Part shown: one piece after another, positions 6,649 to 7,661 of the stretch | Numbering within the stretch: position 1 is the stretch's first letter | How the letters are laid out: every line of letters starts with the position of its first letter | DNA from: HB2-32-21 sp040235495 | Lineage (GTDB): Bacteria; Pseudomonadota; Gammaproteobacteria; Pseudomonadales; Porticoccaceae | Assembly: GCA_040235495.1 (NCBI GenBank) | Contig: JBECKV010000082.1 | Span: 1 to 7,661 of the forward strand | Length of the DNA: 7,661 bases | Direction: 5' to 3' | Notes under the pieces: model-generated | Databases searched by the model: none | The model's input: only the letters and a program-made list of their open reading frames with translations | What the model was told of the DNA's origin: nothing | Position numbers and translations under genes: made by a program

Positions 6649-7661
6649 CTATAGCCGCTTGCGCTTTAAATCCCGGATGATAAAACGGGCCGGGTGCAGG
6701 GCTTTGAGTAGATCGTTAGCCAGCACCGGGGCTTCCCCGAGGATATACGAGGCCAGTATCTCAGCGCCGAGCGGCGCGTAGGTAAAACCCCGGGAGCCCA
6801 GGCCACAGTGCACATAGAGCCCGGGCCAGTAGCTGCCCGGCAGGGGTATGTCCGCGCGGGCATCCCGCTTCAGGTCGGCGTAGATCTCGACAAAATCCTC
6901 GAATACCGGCACTGGCCCCACCAGCGGCAGATAGTCTGGCGAGGTGCAGCGCAAGGCCGCGCGGCCGCGAAGCTCGCGGGTCTGTACTTCCCCGAGCAAT
7001 CGATGCAGCAGCGGATCGGTGTCCAGCAGTGCGTCGATATTACCCTGGTGTTCCTCGGCGCGGACCTCGGTGCTCAGGCTGCCCAGGTTATAGGAGGCGC
7101 CGAAAGTATGAGCGGATTGCTCGTCCGCGGGCGCCAGGTAAGCGGCGCCACAGATAACGGTCTTCAGGGCTCGGCTTTGATCCCGTGCCGGGGCAATGGA
7201 GATCTGCCCGCGAATGGGTTTCAGTGGCAGATGCCGGGCAGGATCGAAATCGAGACAGTTATTGCTGGCGGCCAGTATTACCGTGGTCGCGGGGTAATGC
7301 CCATGAGCGCTTTCCAAACGCCAAAGGCTTCGATCGGCATCCCGTTCAAGGGCAGTGATGGCGGTGCGCTCCAGGGTGATATTGGGGTGCTTTAGCAGCT
7401 GCCGGCAAACCTCCGGGGGAGATATCCAGCCCAGGGCGGGGAAATAAAGCCCGATTTTAGCGCCCAGCCGGACCCCGCTGATGTCCCGCAGCGCCGAGCC
7501 CTCCAGGACGCGGACAAACGTTTCACAGCCGCTAAAGTTTTCGCCGATGCGTTTGAAGACGGCCGCGTCCGCGGGCTTTTCCGGCAGCAGCAGGATGCCG
7601 GAAGGCCGGCCAGGGTTGCCGGCGTTATTTTTCCAGAACGATTGGTAATAGCGGCTGGCGA
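6649..7661 (-). CDS. mnmC: tRNA wobble-uridine modification enzyme MnmC, C-terminal FAD-dependent oxidoreductase part (5' end outside window)
   Basis: MnmC completes mnm5(s2)U at position 34 of certain tRNAs. Its C-terminal FAD domain converts cmnm5U to nm5U, and its N-terminal domain methylates this to mnm5U. The minus-strand frame is open from the right edge to the TAG at 6649-6651, giving 336 visible residues. The TTG at 7315-7317 is internal: homologous sequence continues upstream (SRYYQSFW, IGLYFPALGWISPPEVCRQL). Downstream features fit MnmC well: FGASYNLGS near 7078-7107, the RCTSPDYLPLVGPVP segment near 6907-6951, and the C-terminal FAD-contact stretch GLGSRGFTYAPLGAEILAS near 6748-6804, followed by the basic end RDLKRKRL. 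The expected GxGxxG FAD motif and the methyltransferase domain would lie beyond the window, so a standalone oxidoreductase cannot be excluded. It converges on ispH and must have its own promoter outside the window. Confidence 0.9.
   Translation of the reverse strand, partial: ASRYYQSFWKNNAGNPGRPSGILLLPEKPADAAVFKRIGENFSGCETFVRVLEGSALRDISGVRLGAKIGLYFPALGWISPPEVCRQLLKHPNITLERTAITALERDADRSLWRLESAHGHYPATTVILAASNNCLDFDPARHLPLKPIRGQISIAPARDQSRALKTVICGAAYLAPADEQSAHTFGASYNLGSLSTEVRAEEHQGNIDALLDTDPLLHRLLGEVQTRELRGRAALRCTSPDYLPLVGPVPVFEDFVEIYADLKRDARADIPLPGSYWPGLYVHCGLGSRGFTYAPLGAEILASYILGEAPVLANDLLKALHPARFIIRDLKRKRL

Noticed and set aside
7315..7317. TTG as the start of a 222-residue minus-strand gene
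   Set aside because: The frame stays open to the window edge and the upstream residues also match MnmC, so this is an internal leucine codon.
6808..7395. 195-codon + strand open frame opposite mnmC
   Set aside because: The minus strand here encodes clear MnmC sequence, so the + strand frame is a shadow.

Overview
The window is a stretch of conserved housekeeping chromosome from a gammaproteobacterium. The basis is gene order (murJ, ribF, ileS, lspA, fkpB, ispH on the + strand), a moderately high GC content by eye, and proteins that align well, from memory, with their Escherichia coli and Pseudomonas counterparts in length and catalytic residues. I cannot name a genus. I see no transposase, phage gene, CRISPR array, rRNA or tRNA, and no sign of horizontal transfer.

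Layout: 2-502 is the C-terminal part of murJ (lipid II flippase), cut by the left edge. A 134-base gap holds a probable promoter for ribF. ribF (637-1590, GTG start) makes FMN and FAD. A 129-base, relatively AT-rich gap follows; it carries five copies of ACCGA and a strong GC-rich hairpin. ileS (1720-4539) is isoleucyl-tRNA synthetase. After a 73-base gap with a hairpin comes lspA (4613-5128, lipoprotein signal peptidase). After a further 75 bases comes fkpB (5204-5680, FKBP-type prolyl isomerase), whose end overlaps by 10 bases the start of ispH (5671-6603, last step of the MEP isoprenoid pathway). On the minus strand, facing ispH with only 45 bases between the stop codons, is the C-terminal half of mnmC (6649 to the right edge), a tRNA wobble-uridine modification enzyme.

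The + strand genes form the familiar ribF-ileS-lspA-fkpB-ispH cluster. They link flavin supply, translation, lipoprotein maturation, protein folding and isoprenoid precursors; with murJ these also serve envelope building, because undecaprenyl carriers depend on IspH products. Some flavin could serve MnmC, whose visible part belongs to an FAD-dependent domain, but that link is only inference.

I did not find a previously undescribed system. The points worth a second look are small: the repeat-bearing ribF-ileS leader, a possible 29-codon coupling ORF between lspA and fkpB, missing N-terminal zinc-knuckle cysteines in IleRS, and a run of starts without a Shine-Dalgarno sequence.
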